Shown piece after piece: positions 28,308-37,494 of a DNA stretch of 64,000 bases. The notes beneath the pieces are model-generated. The model was not told the origin of the DNA. It made no database searches and saw only the letters and a list, made by a program, of their open reading frames with translations. The position numbers and the translations under genes are program-made. The stretch covers positions 558,001 to 622,000 of the forward strand of contig JAXLYP010000001.1 in NCBI GenBank assembly GCA_046351395.1, given 5' to 3'. The stretch comes from CAYYKK01 sp046351395. GTDB taxonomy: Bacteria > Myxococcota_A > Polyangia > Polyangiales > Polyangiaceae. Numbering within the stretch: the first letter of the stretch is position 1; the number at the start of each line of letters is the position of its first letter.

Positions 28308-30071
28308 TCAGGGAGGCGCGAGCGTGCCGAGATCGCGGCCCCGTCGACATGCCGCGGGTGCTTCCAGACCCAGTGAACCGGCCACCGTTCGCGTGAACGT
28401 CTCGAATGGCTCGACCTCGTCGATGCGGACCGCGGCTGGGATCCTTCCTGGATCGCGGGCCAGGATCGGAATGGAGCGATCGAAGACACGGGGCGACCCA
28501 TGGTTCGTGCCGTGGCCGGGGATGTAGTCGACGTCGACGAAGCTTCCCGGGCGCGCGAAGAAGTACACGTCGCCGGCGCCAACGCGGAAGCTCCTACAAA
28601 CGAGCGAGAGGTCGTCGTCGCCCTCCGGGCAAGGGCTCGGCAGCGTCGAAGTGTCGATCGCGGCCGCGATGCCGGGCGTCGATCGCAGCACGCCGAGGAG
28701 CGCGGTCATCAATCGATCGCGCTTCGCGTCCTCGAGGGCTCGTGCCTGGGCCGAGAGCACCACGTACGGATCGACGATCCCGAGCACCCAGCGCGTGTCA
28801 TCTTCTTCGGATGCCATCGCGCGGCGCGCGGCCGACTCCAGCGCCGCCTCGAGCGCGACCGGATCAATGCGTTCACCGATGTCACAAGGGCGTGACCACC
28901 GGTCGGCGCCGGCCTCGCACCACGGACGCGCGCCCTTCACCGACTGTGTCTCCGGCATGGGTGTCACTCCGTGATCGGCCGCGAGCACGGCCGCCCAGCC
29001 TTCGGGGCCCACGGCTCGATCGAGCTCGCCGAAGAGCGCTGCGAGCCCCGCGTCGAGCCGCTCGAGATTGTCCCACGCCTCCCAGGAGTCGACGCCGTAG
29101 ATGTGTCCGACGTAGTCGTTGGACGAGAGCGACAGCGCGAGGAGTGTGGGCTCGCTCGCGAAGTCGTCCGACCGAACATAGGCCGTGGCGATCGCCAGGA
29201 TCGCCTCGTCGCCGCGCGGACTCGAGCGGAAGGCTTGCGAAGGCTTTCGCGCCTCGTCGAGGGCGTGAGGAAAGGTGATGCCGATTCCCTCCCAGGCCCC
29301 TTCGCCGGGCTGCGCATCTGGAGTGGGTGAATGGGATGCGACCCAAGCCTCGTCGAGCGGCGTCCACGGTGTGCTGCGAAGAGCTTCCACGGCGGAGTGA
29401 GACGCAGCTCGTTCGGCCCACGCGGGCATTCGGCCGGCGAACGCGGTCGACGTGACGAACCCGTCCAGCGTCGGGTCGAACCAGAGGGTGGCCGACGGCG
29501 ACCGCCCACCCCCCGGGATGGCGGAGCGATCTTTGAGCGAGATGCTCACGATTCGCGCGAGTGGCTTGGCGCTCCGGAGATCATCCGCGACCGTTGGCAA
29601 CGCGTAGTGACGAGCGGAGGAGCCCGGCAGTGAGCTGACGCCCTCGGTACTCACGAGTCGTGTCTCGTCGTCGCGGAGAAAGGAGATGTGATGACGCGCG
29701 CTCGAGCCATCGATGCGCTCGGTGGATGTCACGCCCGACCTTGCAGGCTCGGCGCAGGTGTAGAGCGCAGCATGTCCCGGCGCGGTGTCGGTCGCGGCGT
29801 GCGCGAAGCGAGCGTCGACGACGTACGAGCCTTCGCGCGTCAGTCGCGCGAAGCCTCCGGTCCTTGGTAGGGTTGGCAATCGATCGTTCGCGACCCAGGC
29901 CGCGAGTTGATCCACCACCAATGAAACCACGACCTTCGCGCGAGGCCGGGCTGTCTTGGCCATCGGCGTGTGGGGCGGGCCTGCCTGCCCCCCGCTCGTG
30001 TCGGGTGCGACGCAAGTAACGCTTCCCGAGCTCATCAGCGCCGCGACGCAGAGTCTCGATACCCTTCGCAT
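28308..30071 (-). CDS. PafA-like alkaline phosphatase / phosphodiesterase
   Basis: The 587-residue protein is an alkaline phosphatase superfamily member. Visible metal and active-site residues are Asp54 (SLVVDQ), nucleophile Thr96 in DTAPGH, Asp319 and His323 in SSNDYVGH, Asp366-His367 in AADHG, and a late His in the PGHGTNHG segment. SLKDRSAI (about 178-185) matches the Lys/Arg pair that contacts the phosphate in PafA-type phosphomonoesterases. The N-terminus is a signal or lipoprotein peptide (SGSVTC). It probably frees phosphate from organic esters in the periplasm. It lies 66 bases after the kinase gene on the same strand and may be cotranscribed with it. Confidence 0.9.
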   Translation of the reverse strand: MRRVSRLCVAALMSSGSVTCVAPDTSGGQAGPPHTPMAKTARPRAKVVVSLVVDQLAAWVANDRLPTLPRTGGFARLTREGSYVVDARFAHAATDTAPGHAALYTCAEPARSGVTSTERIDGSSARHHISFLRDDETRLVSTEGVSSLPGSSARHYALPTVADDLRSAKPLARIVSISLKDRSAIPGGGRSPSATLWFDPTLDGFVTSTAFAGRMPAWAERAASHSAVEALRSTPWTPLDEAWVASHSPTPDAQPGEGAWEGIGITFPHALDEARKPSQAFRSSPRGDEAILAIATAYVRSDDFASEPTLLALSLSSNDYVGHIYGVDSWEAWDNLERLDAGLAALFGELDRAVGPEGWAAVLAADHGVTPMPETQSVKGARPWCEAGADRWSRPCDIGERIDPVALEAALESAARRAMASEEDDTRWVLGIVDPYVVLSAQARALEDAKRDRLMTALLGVLRSTPGIAAAIDTSTLPSPCPEGDDDLSLVCRSFRVGAGDVYFFARPGSFVDVDYIPGHGTNHGSPRVFDRSIPILARDPGRIPAAVRIDEVEPFETFTRTVAGSLGLEAPAACRRGRDLGTLAPP

Positions 30072-30137
30072 CGCGGCACGGTGAACGCGGCCCGTGGAGA
30101 TACGGTGACGACGGCGGAACGAGTCGTGCGGCGACCG

Positions 30138-31814
30138 TCAGAACCCGAGATCCGGACCCGTGCCCATGCTGGTCGCGGTTGGCGCTGCCGTCGCCGTTGG
30201 CGTCGCGGTGGTCGAAGGCGCGGACGCTGTGTTGCGCGGAGGAACCGCGACGACGTTGGGTCTCGAGCTGACCGATACTGCTGGCGCTGCGCTCGGTCCT
30301 GAGGTTGCGCATCCGACCGGTGCTGCGGCCAGCGACGCCGTTGGCGCGACCCCATCCGCACCAGCGTCACGCCCGACGACCGTCGATGGAACGGACTTCG
30401 CGGCCGTCTCTTCCCCCGTCGACGAAGCTTGGGGGCCGCCGCGGCCGAGCGCGAGCGCGAGCGCGAGTGCGCCGCCCGCGATCAGCGCGAGCGCAAAGAA
30501 ACTGGGAAGCACCCACGCTCGTCGGGGCGGGGATGCCAGTCCTGGATCGCCCACGCCCGACAGCACTGCGACCGCGCCCGTCCCCGAGCGCGATCGTGAC
30601 GCACTCGACGAAACCCCCGACCCCGGCTCGGGAGGGCCGGCAAATTCCAACCCGTCCGCGGTGGTGACCGCTCGCGACCCTCCAGAACTCGGTCGCGCTC
30701 CGTTCATCGAGCGCGAGGAGCCGGGCTGGGAGTCGACCCGTGTACTCTCGCCTCCGGGGAGTGAGAATCCAGTCAGACGCGGGTGCGACTCACTCGTCGC
30801 GATCGCCCAGCCGAGGCTCTTCGCAGCTTCCCGCATGCCCAGCTTGCGCTTGACCCGTGTTGCCCCGAGCCGCGTCTCCATCGCTGTTGCAAGCTCTGTC
30901 TCGATGCCCGAAATGGGACCCAAATCGGGGAGCACGTTCTCCAGCGCGATCGCCAACGCCATCATGTCTGGATAACGAGCATCGGGGGCCTTCTCGAGGC
31001 ATCGCGCGACGATCGCTGCGAGTCCCGCGGGGTACCCCGGCATAGCTCGGTCCAAGGGTTCGATCGGCTGATCGGCGATCGCGCGGAGCGTCGCGATATC
31101 GTTTCCCCGCACGAGGAACGGCAAGCCTCCTGTCGTCATGCGGTAGAGCATCGTCCCCATCGCGAAGATGTCCGTCCGCCGATCGACCGCGAGCCCAGCG
31201 ACCTGCTCGGGCGCCATGTAGGGGATCTTTCCCTTCAGCTGGCCTCCTTGCGTCCCCCCTCCTTCCCCGAGGCTCTTCGCGACGCCGAAGTCGACGACCT
31301 TCACGTGGCCATCGAAGGTGACCATCACGTTTTGCGGCGAGACGTCGCGGTGGACGAGCCCGAGAGGTTGGTCTTCGTCGTCCGTGACCTCGTGCGCCGC
31401 GTGGAGACCGCGACACGCGCGCGCCGCGACGTACACCGCAAACCGCAGGGGCAGGAGCTCACCCGCCCGCTCGTAAACCTTCATCAAGCTCGAGAGCGAC
31501 TCGCCGTCGAGCCACTCCATGACGAGGTAGATGACTCCCCGCTCCTCGCCGAGATCGAGGATCTCGACGACGTTGGGGTGGTGGACGCGCATCGCCGTCC
31601 GGCCCTCCGCGAGAAACATCCGCTCGAAGTGCGGGTCCTCGCTGAGCGCGGGCAACATCGTCTTGACGGCGACCGTCTTCTGAAAGCCGTGCGCGCCCGT
31701 TTGCCGCGCAGCCCAGACGGCGGCCATCCCCCCCTGCGCGATGGGCGAGAGGAGCTCGTACCTTCCGAGCATCGAGCCGGGCCGAAGGCTCCCGCCGTCT
31801 GCGTCGTTCGACAT
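30138..31814 (-). CDS. Membrane-anchored Ser/Thr protein kinase
   Basis: The 558-residue kinase has IAQGGMAAVWAAR, catalytic Lys in VAVKTM, the myxobacterial-type loop HRDVSPQNVM (Ser in place of the usual Lys after HRD-hydrophobic), DFGVAKS and YMAPEQ. After a Ser/Gly-rich linker a transmembrane helix lies at about 437-458 (PSFFALALIAGGALALALAL), followed by an Ala/Thr/Ser/Pro-rich extracytoplasmic tail without a clear fold. The HRDxSPQN form is common in active myxobacterial kinases. It diverges from a TPR/PEGA protein gene, with about 100 bases between the starts, and precedes the PafA-like phosphatase gene. Confidence 0.92.
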   Translation of the reverse strand: MSNDADGGSLRPGSMLGRYELLSPIAQGGMAAVWAARQTGAHGFQKTVAVKTMLPALSEDPHFERMFLAEGRTAMRVHHPNVVEILDLGEERGVIYLVMEWLDGESLSSLMKVYERAGELLPLRFAVYVAARACRGLHAAHEVTDDEDQPLGLVHRDVSPQNVMVTFDGHVKVVDFGVAKSLGEGGGTQGGQLKGKIPYMAPEQVAGLAVDRRTDIFAMGTMLYRMTTGGLPFLVRGNDIATLRAIADQPIEPLDRAMPGYPAGLAAIVARCLEKAPDARYPDMMALAIALENVLPDLGPISGIETELATAMETRLGATRVKRKLGMREAAKSLGWAIATSESHPRLTGFSLPGGESTRVDSQPGSSRSMNGARPSSGGSRAVTTADGLEFAGPPEPGSGVSSSASRSRSGTGAVAVLSGVGDPGLASPPRRAWVLPSFFALALIAGGALALALALGRGGPQASSTGEETAAKSVPSTVVGRDAGADGVAPTASLAAAPVGCATSGPSAAPAVSVSSRPNVVAVPPRNTASAPSTTATPTATAAPTATSMGTGPDLGF

Positions 31815-31916
31815 GCGCTCAGGATAGAGAGGGCCGTGTGACGTCCGTGTGAAATTGCGAACCCGGACGCATCGTCCACATTCCGCCGCTGTCCTGGTGC
31901 TGTTAACCCTCGGATC

Positions 31917-32906
31917 ATGGCTTCGGTCGTTGTCGGAGCGCTACTCGGCGCAGCGGTTCTCCTGGGTCCTCGAGTCGCGCTCGCCGGCGACGAAACGGAC
32001 GTCGCGTCCGCCCGCCAGCTTGGTCAGGAGGGCGTCCTCGCGGCGCAGGCGGGCCGCTGCACCGAGGCGGTCGAGAAACTCAGCCGCGCGAAAGCGCTGA
32101 TGCCGGTGCCCTCGATCCTCACCCCGCTCGGTGAGTGCCAGATTGAGATCGGAAAGCTGGTCGCCGGCACCGAGAACCTCCAAGCCGCGATTCGTTACAA
32201 GCTCGGGCCTGACGCGCCTGACGCCTACGCCAAGGCGCAGGCCAAGGCGAAAGCCTTGCTGCCCGGAGCCCAGAGTCGGCTGGGGAAGCTGACGATCATC
32301 GTCCAGGCGCCCGCCGGGGCGATGCCCGTGGTCGAAGACAACGGCGAACCTGTGAGTCCCGCGCTCGTCGGTGTCGAGATCCCCGCCGACCCGGGTGAGC
32401 ACGCAGTGACCGTGTCGGGCAAAGGTCTGCGCAAGACGACCCAGACGGTGAGGGTCCCGGAGGGGGGCGCGGAGACCGCCACGCTCGTCGTCGAGGCAGC
32501 GCCTGTTCCCGAAGATCCCGGTTCGAAAAAGGATCCGGTCCCGACCACGCCCCCGGAGCCGCGAGGTGCCGGTCCTCTGGTGCCAGCGGGCGCGATCATG
32601 GCCGCAGTGGGCGCTGCGGGTCTGGTGGTGGGGGGCGTTTTCGGGGGCCTGAGCCTCGGCACAAAAGGTCGGCTCGACGACGTGTGCGACGCCAACAAGG
32701 GCTGCCCGCCCTCTGCGGCGGGCGACATCGACGAGCTTCAGACCTTCAGTCATGTCTCGACCGGATCACTCGTGGCGGGCGGCGTACTCGCGGGCACGGG
32801 CGGGCTGTTGCTCGGCATCGGGCTCGCGAAAAACGCGACCGCGGAGTCAGTGGCCTTCAGCCCATGGATAGGGTTGGGCTGGGTCGGCGTGCGGGGGCGA
32901 TTGTGA
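31917..32906 (+). CDS. Periplasmic TPR/PEGA-like protein with Gly-rich membrane segments
   Basis: The 329-residue protein has a Sec signal (MASVVVGALLGAAVLLGPRVALAG). The mature part starts with TPR-like helices (ARQLGQEGVLAAQAGRCTEAVEKLSRAKALM). A PEGA-like beta domain follows (LTIIVQAPAGAMPVVEDNGEPV...GEHAVTVSGKGLRKTTQTVRVPEGG), then a Pro-rich linker and two Gly-rich hydrophobic segments (IMAAVGAAGLVVGGVFGGLSLG; LVAGGVLAGTGGLLLGIGLA). It resembles the envelope proteins often placed beside Ser/Thr kinases in myxobacteria. Its stop overlaps the GTG start of the next gene (GTGA). Confidence 0.78.
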   Translation: MASVVVGALLGAAVLLGPRVALAGDETDVASARQLGQEGVLAAQAGRCTEAVEKLSRAKALMPVPSILTPLGECQIEIGKLVAGTENLQAAIRYKLGPDAPDAYAKAQAKAKALLPGAQSRLGKLTIIVQAPAGAMPVVEDNGEPVSPALVGVEIPADPGEHAVTVSGKGLRKTTQTVRVPEGGAETATLVVEAAPVPEDPGSKKDPVPTTPPEPRGAGPLVPAGAIMAAVGAAGLVVGGVFGGLSLGTKGRLDDVCDANKGCPPSAAGDIDELQTFSHVSTGSLVAGGVLAGTGGLLLGIGLAKNATAESVAFSPWIGLGWVGVRGRL

Positions 32907-34372
32907 GCTGCCACATTCCAGTGCGCTCAGGATGGAGAAGCGTCGCGCTCGCCGTTGCCATGCTCGGCTTCGCCGGCTGCGAGGCGATTGTCGGGTCGGC
33001 CGACTACCACGTCGTCGGAACGGGGGGAGGTACCACGGGGACGGGCTCCACGACGAGCACCTCGGTCAGCTCCACGACGACGGTGACGACGGGCTCGTCC
33101 TCCACGGGTTCTGGGAGCAATCCGTGCGACGTCCCCGAGGCGAACAAGCCCATCGTCCAGATCGAGGGGGAAATCGACGTGAGCCAGCTCCTCACTTGCG
33201 ACAAGCGCTATCGCCTGCTCGGAGAGGTGTTCGTCAAACCGCCGAGCGTTCTCACGATCGAGCCCGGCACGGAGATCTTCGGCGATAAGACCAGCGGAGC
33301 GGCGCTCGTGATCATGCCGGGCGCGAAGATCATCGCAAATGGCACGAAGGACGACCCGATCGTGTTCACGAGCGAGGGCGGTCAGTTCGCCGATCCCGGT
33401 GATTGGGGTGGCCTCGTGCTGCTCGGGAATGCGCCAATCAATCTGAAGGACGGCGGCGGACAGCCGATGCAGGGGATCGTGGAGGGGATCCTCTCGACGC
33501 AAAATGCGCTCTACGGTGGGACGGACCCCAACGACTCGAGCGGGTCGCTCCAGTTCGTTCGCGTGGAGTATGGCGGGAAGGCGATCGCGCCCAACAACGA
33601 ACTCAACGGGATCACCTTCGCGGGGGTGGGCGCGGGCACCGTGGTGGACCACGTGATGGTGAAACAGACGACGGACGACTGCTTCGAATTTTTCGGCGGT
33701 AACGTCGGAGCGAAGCACTTGATCTGTCAAGCGCCCGGCGACGACGGGTTCGACTGGGACAATGGGTATACGGGGAAACTGCAGTTCCTCGTCCTTCAGC
33801 AAGATGTCGCCTATCCGACGCCCCAGGACATGAATGGTTTCGAAGGCGACAACGATGCGGGTGGAACCGCGAACCTCCCGCTCAGCGAGCCAACGATCTA
33901 CAACGCGACCCTCTGTGGCCAAGATTATGCGGCGGGCCAGCAATACGGTGCGCTGCTCAGGAAGAACACCCGCGCGCACCTCTTCAACCTCATCGTCTCC
34001 GGCTTCGAGGCTGGAGTGGACGTGCGTGACGCCTCCGGGCCCGCGTTGGAGCTCACCAACTCCATCTTCTTTGGCAACAGCCGGCTCGCGTACCCGGAGG
34101 ACGCCGCGCCTCCGTACAACGACGACGACGCGGGCTTCGACGAAGCTGCCTGGTTGATGTCTGGCTTGGGCAACGCGTTCGTTGATCCGAGCGTGCCCGG
34201 CTGCAACGACATGACATCACTCCAGCTGAAGCCCGCCGTGCCGCTGACGTCAGGTGCGGCGGCGCCCCCGAACGATGGCTTCTTCGACGCGAGCGCGAGC
34301 TTTCAGGGCGCGTTTCGCGATGTGACGGATGACTGGGCGACGGGCGCTTGGGTCTCATGGAGCGCCCAGTGA
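32903..34372 (+). CDS. Beta-helix surface lipoprotein
   Basis: Translation from GTG 32903, overlapping the previous stop as GTGA, gives 489 residues. The signal has lipobox GFAGC, then a Gly/Thr/Ser-rich linker that would hold the domain away from the membrane. The domain reads LTIEPGTEIFGDKTSGAALV, IMPGAKIIANGTKDDPIVFTS, DWGGLVLLGNAPIN and VVDHVMVKQTTDDCFEFFGG, which is a right-handed beta-helix pattern. Such proteins are often extracellular and adhesin- or glycan-related; no catalytic residues can be assigned. An in-frame GTG at 32921 is an alternative start. Confidence 0.8.
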   Translation: MSCHIPVRSGWRSVALAVAMLGFAGCEAIVGSADYHVVGTGGGTTGTGSTTSTSVSSTTTVTTGSSSTGSGSNPCDVPEANKPIVQIEGEIDVSQLLTCDKRYRLLGEVFVKPPSVLTIEPGTEIFGDKTSGAALVIMPGAKIIANGTKDDPIVFTSEGGQFADPGDWGGLVLLGNAPINLKDGGGQPMQGIVEGILSTQNALYGGTDPNDSSGSLQFVRVEYGGKAIAPNNELNGITFAGVGAGTVVDHVMVKQTTDDCFEFFGGNVGAKHLICQAPGDDGFDWDNGYTGKLQFLVLQQDVAYPTPQDMNGFEGDNDAGGTANLPLSEPTIYNATLCGQDYAAGQQYGALLRKNTRAHLFNLIVSGFEAGVDVRDASGPALELTNSIFFGNSRLAYPEDAAPPYNDDDAGFDEAAWLMSGLGNAFVDPSVPGCNDMTSLQLKPAVPLTSGAAAPPNDGFFDASASFQGAFRDVTDDWATGAWVSWSAQ

Positions 34373-34450
34373 TCCAGACTCTTGGGTCGACTTCTACCGA
34401 GCACGTGCAGCATCGGGCCTCCGCGCCATCACTGGATCAAAGCGCGAATC

Positions 34451-35455
34451 TCAGTTCGGAGAAAGCTTCGGCGCGTCGGGTTCGATGTCGATGAGGTCCT
34501 CGCGGTGCTCGTCGAAGTCGAGCAGCGAGACGCAGTCGGCTGCGAGAACCGTGTCGATGGCGAACACCCGAGCGGCTCCGACCCCCGCGGCGCGGTAGTC
34601 GCTGACGTCGCTCGCCGACGCGGCATAGGCGGCGACGAATGCCCATCCGAACGCGTCACGCATGCGCGCGAGCCAGATGCGTTTCAGCGCCGAATCGGGC
34701 GGCCCCGTCACGAGCGCGCCCGGCGGAAAGTCTTCGACGTCGAGCCATACGCGCGTCGAGGCGCGAGCCGACTCCGGGCGTGAGGTCAGGTAGATCAACG
34801 GGTAGCCCTTCTCGCTCCACGCTCGCATCGCGCGGGCAGCGCCTCGTCGCGGACCGTCCGTGCGCGCGAGCACATCGTCGATCTCGGTGACGACGACGGG
34901 CATTCCTCGCGGGTAGAGCGCGTCGAAGTGCGCGGCGCAGCTCCCATCGCCGTCGAGCATCGCGTACACGGGTTCGGTCGACGGATGCTCGGCGACGGTG
35001 TCGAGGAAGCGGTACTGTCCGTCCTCGTCCGTCTTCACGCGCCCGGTCCACGCCCAGCCGTCCGCGCGCGGATCGAAGAACCAGAGACTGACGAGCTCGT
35101 CGGCGATGGGGGTCGGAGCGACGGCTGCGTCGTCCGCGTATCGCGCCTTGCGTCCGATGTAGTGGACATTGCGGGCCGAGGGCTCGACGGTCAGCGGCTC
35201 ATCGGTGCTCGACACGACACCGCCGAGGTTCCCGAGTGTATCGGCGGCGACGTCCGCCACGGGGCCCGTAAGGTCCGTGTGCTCGGCGTGGAGGAACCCA
35301 TCGGCCTCGAGGTCGAAAGGTAGTCGTTCGGGACGTGGGCAAGACAAGCGGGTCCGCTCCGGAGGGTGCTCCACCGAGATGTCCGGGGCGCAGCCCATCG
35401 CCATCGCCATCGCCGTCGCCGAGATTCCGACGAGCCAAGCCAACACGCGACGCAT
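34451..35455 (-). CDS. Lipoprotein with an LNS2/lipin-like HAD domain, probably altered active site
   Basis: The 334-residue protein has a lipoprotein signal (lipobox AMGC). A beta-rich part (about 80-180) precedes a C-terminal domain that resembles the LNS2/lipin HAD fold: VVVTEIDDVLARTDG, MRAWSEKGYPLIYLTSRPESA, PPGALVTGPPDSALKRIW, AYAASASDVSDYRAAGV. In active enzymes the first motif is DxDxT with Asp as nucleophile; here it is E-x-D-x-V, so phosphatase activity is doubtful. It may be a binding protein for phosphatidate or an envelope protein of unknown role. Homology by eye is moderate. Confidence 0.7.
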   Translation of the reverse strand: MRRVLAWLVGISATAMAMAMGCAPDISVEHPPERTRLSCPRPERLPFDLEADGFLHAEHTDLTGPVADVAADTLGNLGGVVSSTDEPLTVEPSARNVHYIGRKARYADDAAVAPTPIADELVSLWFFDPRADGWAWTGRVKTDEDGQYRFLDTVAEHPSTEPVYAMLDGDGSCAAHFDALYPRGMPVVVTEIDDVLARTDGPRRGAARAMRAWSEKGYPLIYLTSRPESARASTRVWLDVEDFPPGALVTGPPDSALKRIWLARMRDAFGWAFVAAYAASASDVSDYRAAGVGAARVFAIDTVLAADCVSLLDFDEHREDLIDIEPDAPKLSPN

Positions 35456-35516
35456 GCGGGAGGTCTAGTCATGGCGGGTCCACCCGCGCCGGCGCAAAGC
35501 GGGTCGCTACGAGATC

Positions 35517-35603
35517 GTCACACGCTCGACGCAGCGGCGCCTCGCGGTAGCAGACATTGTCACACGGACGCCGCGCTCAGGCCGCGCGCGCGAGTGACAT
35601 TGT
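35517..35603. promoter_or_regulatory. Pair of interleaved direct repeats in a divergent promoter region
   Basis: GTCACACG occurs at 35517-35524 and 35559-35566, and GACATTGT at 35553-35560 and 35596-35603, about 42-43 bases apart (four helical turns). They lie between the divergent starts at 35455 and 35608. Such spacing fits an operator for a dimeric regulator, but no known site is recognised. Confidence 0.35.
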
Positions 35604-35607
35604 GTCC

Positions 35608-36396
35608 ATGAAGCACGTCGAACGAAGTGGCAGGTGGGTGTGCAGATCGACGCTGGCAGTCGCCGCGTTCCCACTCACGGCCTGCCTTGCCCGCGTCGAC
35701 GTCCGCGAGGAGCCTCGCATCGACGACGAAGCGGTCGTCGTGTCGTTGGGCGAGCTCTCGCTGCACGTCGAGCGCTCGCTGCACGCGCGTACGCGCCTCG
35801 TCGCGCCGTCCGCCACCGCCCTCGTATGGTCCTGTCACGTCGACGCTTCGGCGGTCATCGTCTCCGTGGAGCCCGTGCGGGGCGAGGGCGCGCCCAGCGT
35901 TGGCGCGTCACCCGCTCGAGTCGACGGCAGCACGAGCGGATTCGACCTCGAGCTCTTCGACGCTGACCTGAGGAGGGCGCTGCGTGGCCTGCCCGTCGAG
36001 TTGCGACTGACGCTCGAGAGCGGAGCCAAGGTCGACGCGTCGTTCGACGTCGGCCTCGCGCTCCTCCAACGTGCTCCCGACGAACCCAACTTGCTGCCAG
36101 CGACGCTCGTTGCGGTTGACGGAGACCCCGTCGCGTTCGAGGGCGTCGTAGGTGGGCCGTCGTTCGACACCGTGGCGATCGAGTCTGCCGAGCCGCCTTC
36201 GATGACGCACGATGACGACGTCTGGCGGTTCCAGTGGGGCCTGGACGACGCCCTCACGTCGGCGCTCTGGATGAACGGAGTCGTTCGCCTCCACGGTGTC
36301 GACTTCGACGGCACGACGCGGGACGCCAACGCCCGCCTATCTGTGGCGATCCAAGACGTCCGGGTGAGAGCGACAGGCGGCGACCTTCCGCTGTGA
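35608..36396 (+). CDS. Lipoprotein of unknown function
   Basis: From ATG 35608 the protein has 262 residues with a lipoprotein signal (lipobox LTAC). The mature part is rich in beta-strand-forming repeats (VVVSLGELSLHVERSLHARTRL; ALVWSCHVDASAVIVSVEPV; FDTVAIESAEPP) and reads like one or two beta-sandwich domains. No catalytic motif or family was recognised. The upstream in-frame start at 35557 has no signal peptide core and was rejected. It converges on the HAD gene, with a hairpin between them. Confidence 0.65.
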   Translation: MKHVERSGRWVCRSTLAVAAFPLTACLARVDVREEPRIDDEAVVVSLGELSLHVERSLHARTRLVAPSATALVWSCHVDASAVIVSVEPVRGEGAPSVGASPARVDGSTSGFDLELFDADLRRALRGLPVELRLTLESGAKVDASFDVGLALLQRAPDEPNLLPATLVAVDGDPVAFEGVVGGPSFDTVAIESAEPPSMTHDDDVWRFQWGLDDALTSALWMNGVVRLHGVDFDGTTRDANARLSVAIQDVRVRATGGDLPL

Positions 36397-36478
36397 CAAA
36401 ACGGTGTCGGCTGCGCGACGCTTCGGCCGCCCTGTGACGAGATACAGCCTTCTTCTGGGTCCGGCCGGGCGGCTTGCC

Positions 36479-36510
36479 GATCGGGCCGGCTACTCCGCTA
36501 CGGCCCGATC
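36479..36510. terminator. Hairpin between two convergent genes
   Basis: GATCGGGCCG (36479-36488) and CGGCCCGATC (36501-36510) form a perfect 10-bp stem with a 12-base loop. It lies in the 163-base gap between the convergent ends at 36396 and 36560, the place for a bidirectional terminator. No T-run is present. Confidence 0.5.
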
Positions 36511-36559
36511 CGGAAGGCGAGTCTCCAGCGGTGGGCCCGGCGATGGGGCCCGGTCGCGC

Positions 36560-37252
36560 TCAGGCCGCGTGATGGCGGGCGAGCAAGCCGGGCAGATCGG
36601 CGATGCTGTCCAGAACGAGATCGGCGCCGGCGCGCGCGAGCTCGTCACGGGTGCCCGTCCCGCTCGTGACGCCAACGACGAGGCCGCATCCCGCGGCGCG
36701 GCCCTCTCGAATGTCTGCGATCGTGTCGCCGACCTTGCAGACCCGGTGTCCATCGTCGACCTCGAGGACGTGCATCGCGCGATGGATCATGTCGGGGTGA
36801 GGGCGGCCTCGGGGCACCTCGTCGCTCGTGACGGTAAAGTCCACCACCGCGCCCTCGAGCCAGCCGACCCGGTGAAGGACGGCGTTCAGGATCCGACGCG
36901 AGAAGCCCGTGTCGAGCGCGACCCGGACGCCGAAGGAGCGGAGCGCTTGAAAGACCGTGTTCGCGCCTGGGATGGGGGCGACCTCCGTCGCGAGCGTGTA
37001 GTGGCGGATCATTCGCCTCTCGAACTCGTCGCTCGCCGCCTTGATCTCCGTCCGTCGAGGCTCGCGGCGAAGTGCGGCGCGGAGGAGCATCCCGAGCGCG
37101 ACCGGCTTGCCCAGGCCCATGACGTCTGCCACCGCTCCGGGGCTCGGCTCCGGACCTCGGCGCGCGATCGTTTCCCGCATGCACCGCGCGACCGCCTCGT
37201 CGTCTCGGAGGGTCGTCCCGGCCACGTCGAACACGCAAAGGTCGAATCTCAT
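36560..37252 (-). CDS. HAD hydrolase, phosphonatase-like
   Basis: The 230-residue protein starts at ATG 37252, preceded by GGAGCGAAAG. The HAD motifs are FDVAGTTL (motif I, Asp nucleophile, with Ala-Gly as in phosphonatase-like enzymes), VALDTGFSRRI (motif II), RPHPDMI (motif III, with a Pro/His-rich form) and VGDTIADIREGRAAGCGLVVGVTSG (motif IV). The cap is helical, as in phosphonoacetaldehyde hydrolase relatives. The substrate is probably a small phosphate or phosphonate ester in the cytosol. The genuine PhnX Schiff-base Lys cannot be assigned by eye, so a general phosphatase is also possible. Confidence 0.87.
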   Translation of the reverse strand: MRFDLCVFDVAGTTLRDDEAVARCMRETIARRGPEPSPGAVADVMGLGKPVALGMLLRAALRREPRRTEIKAASDEFERRMIRHYTLATEVAPIPGANTVFQALRSFGVRVALDTGFSRRILNAVLHRVGWLEGAVVDFTVTSDEVPRGRPHPDMIHRAMHVLEVDDGHRVCKVGDTIADIREGRAAGCGLVVGVTSGTGTRDELARAGADLVLDSIADLPGLLARHHAA

Positions 37253-37494
37253 CTTTCGCTCCGTCTCCGACCCGTCTCCAATGGCCAGGTGGGCCACCGC
37301 GTCGGAGGCGTAGAGCTTGGCAGTTCCGTCCGACGAATCGGTGGCGAGCCGGAAACTTTGCGCGTCACACGTGCCCATCCTCGCGCGGTCGCCGCGTCGG
37401 CGAGGTCACGACCATTCTGGCGATGGTCTGCGAACACCGGGCTAGCTTCGAGGCTCAGCTGATGAGTACCCAACTGCAGAAGGAGTCCGAGAGA

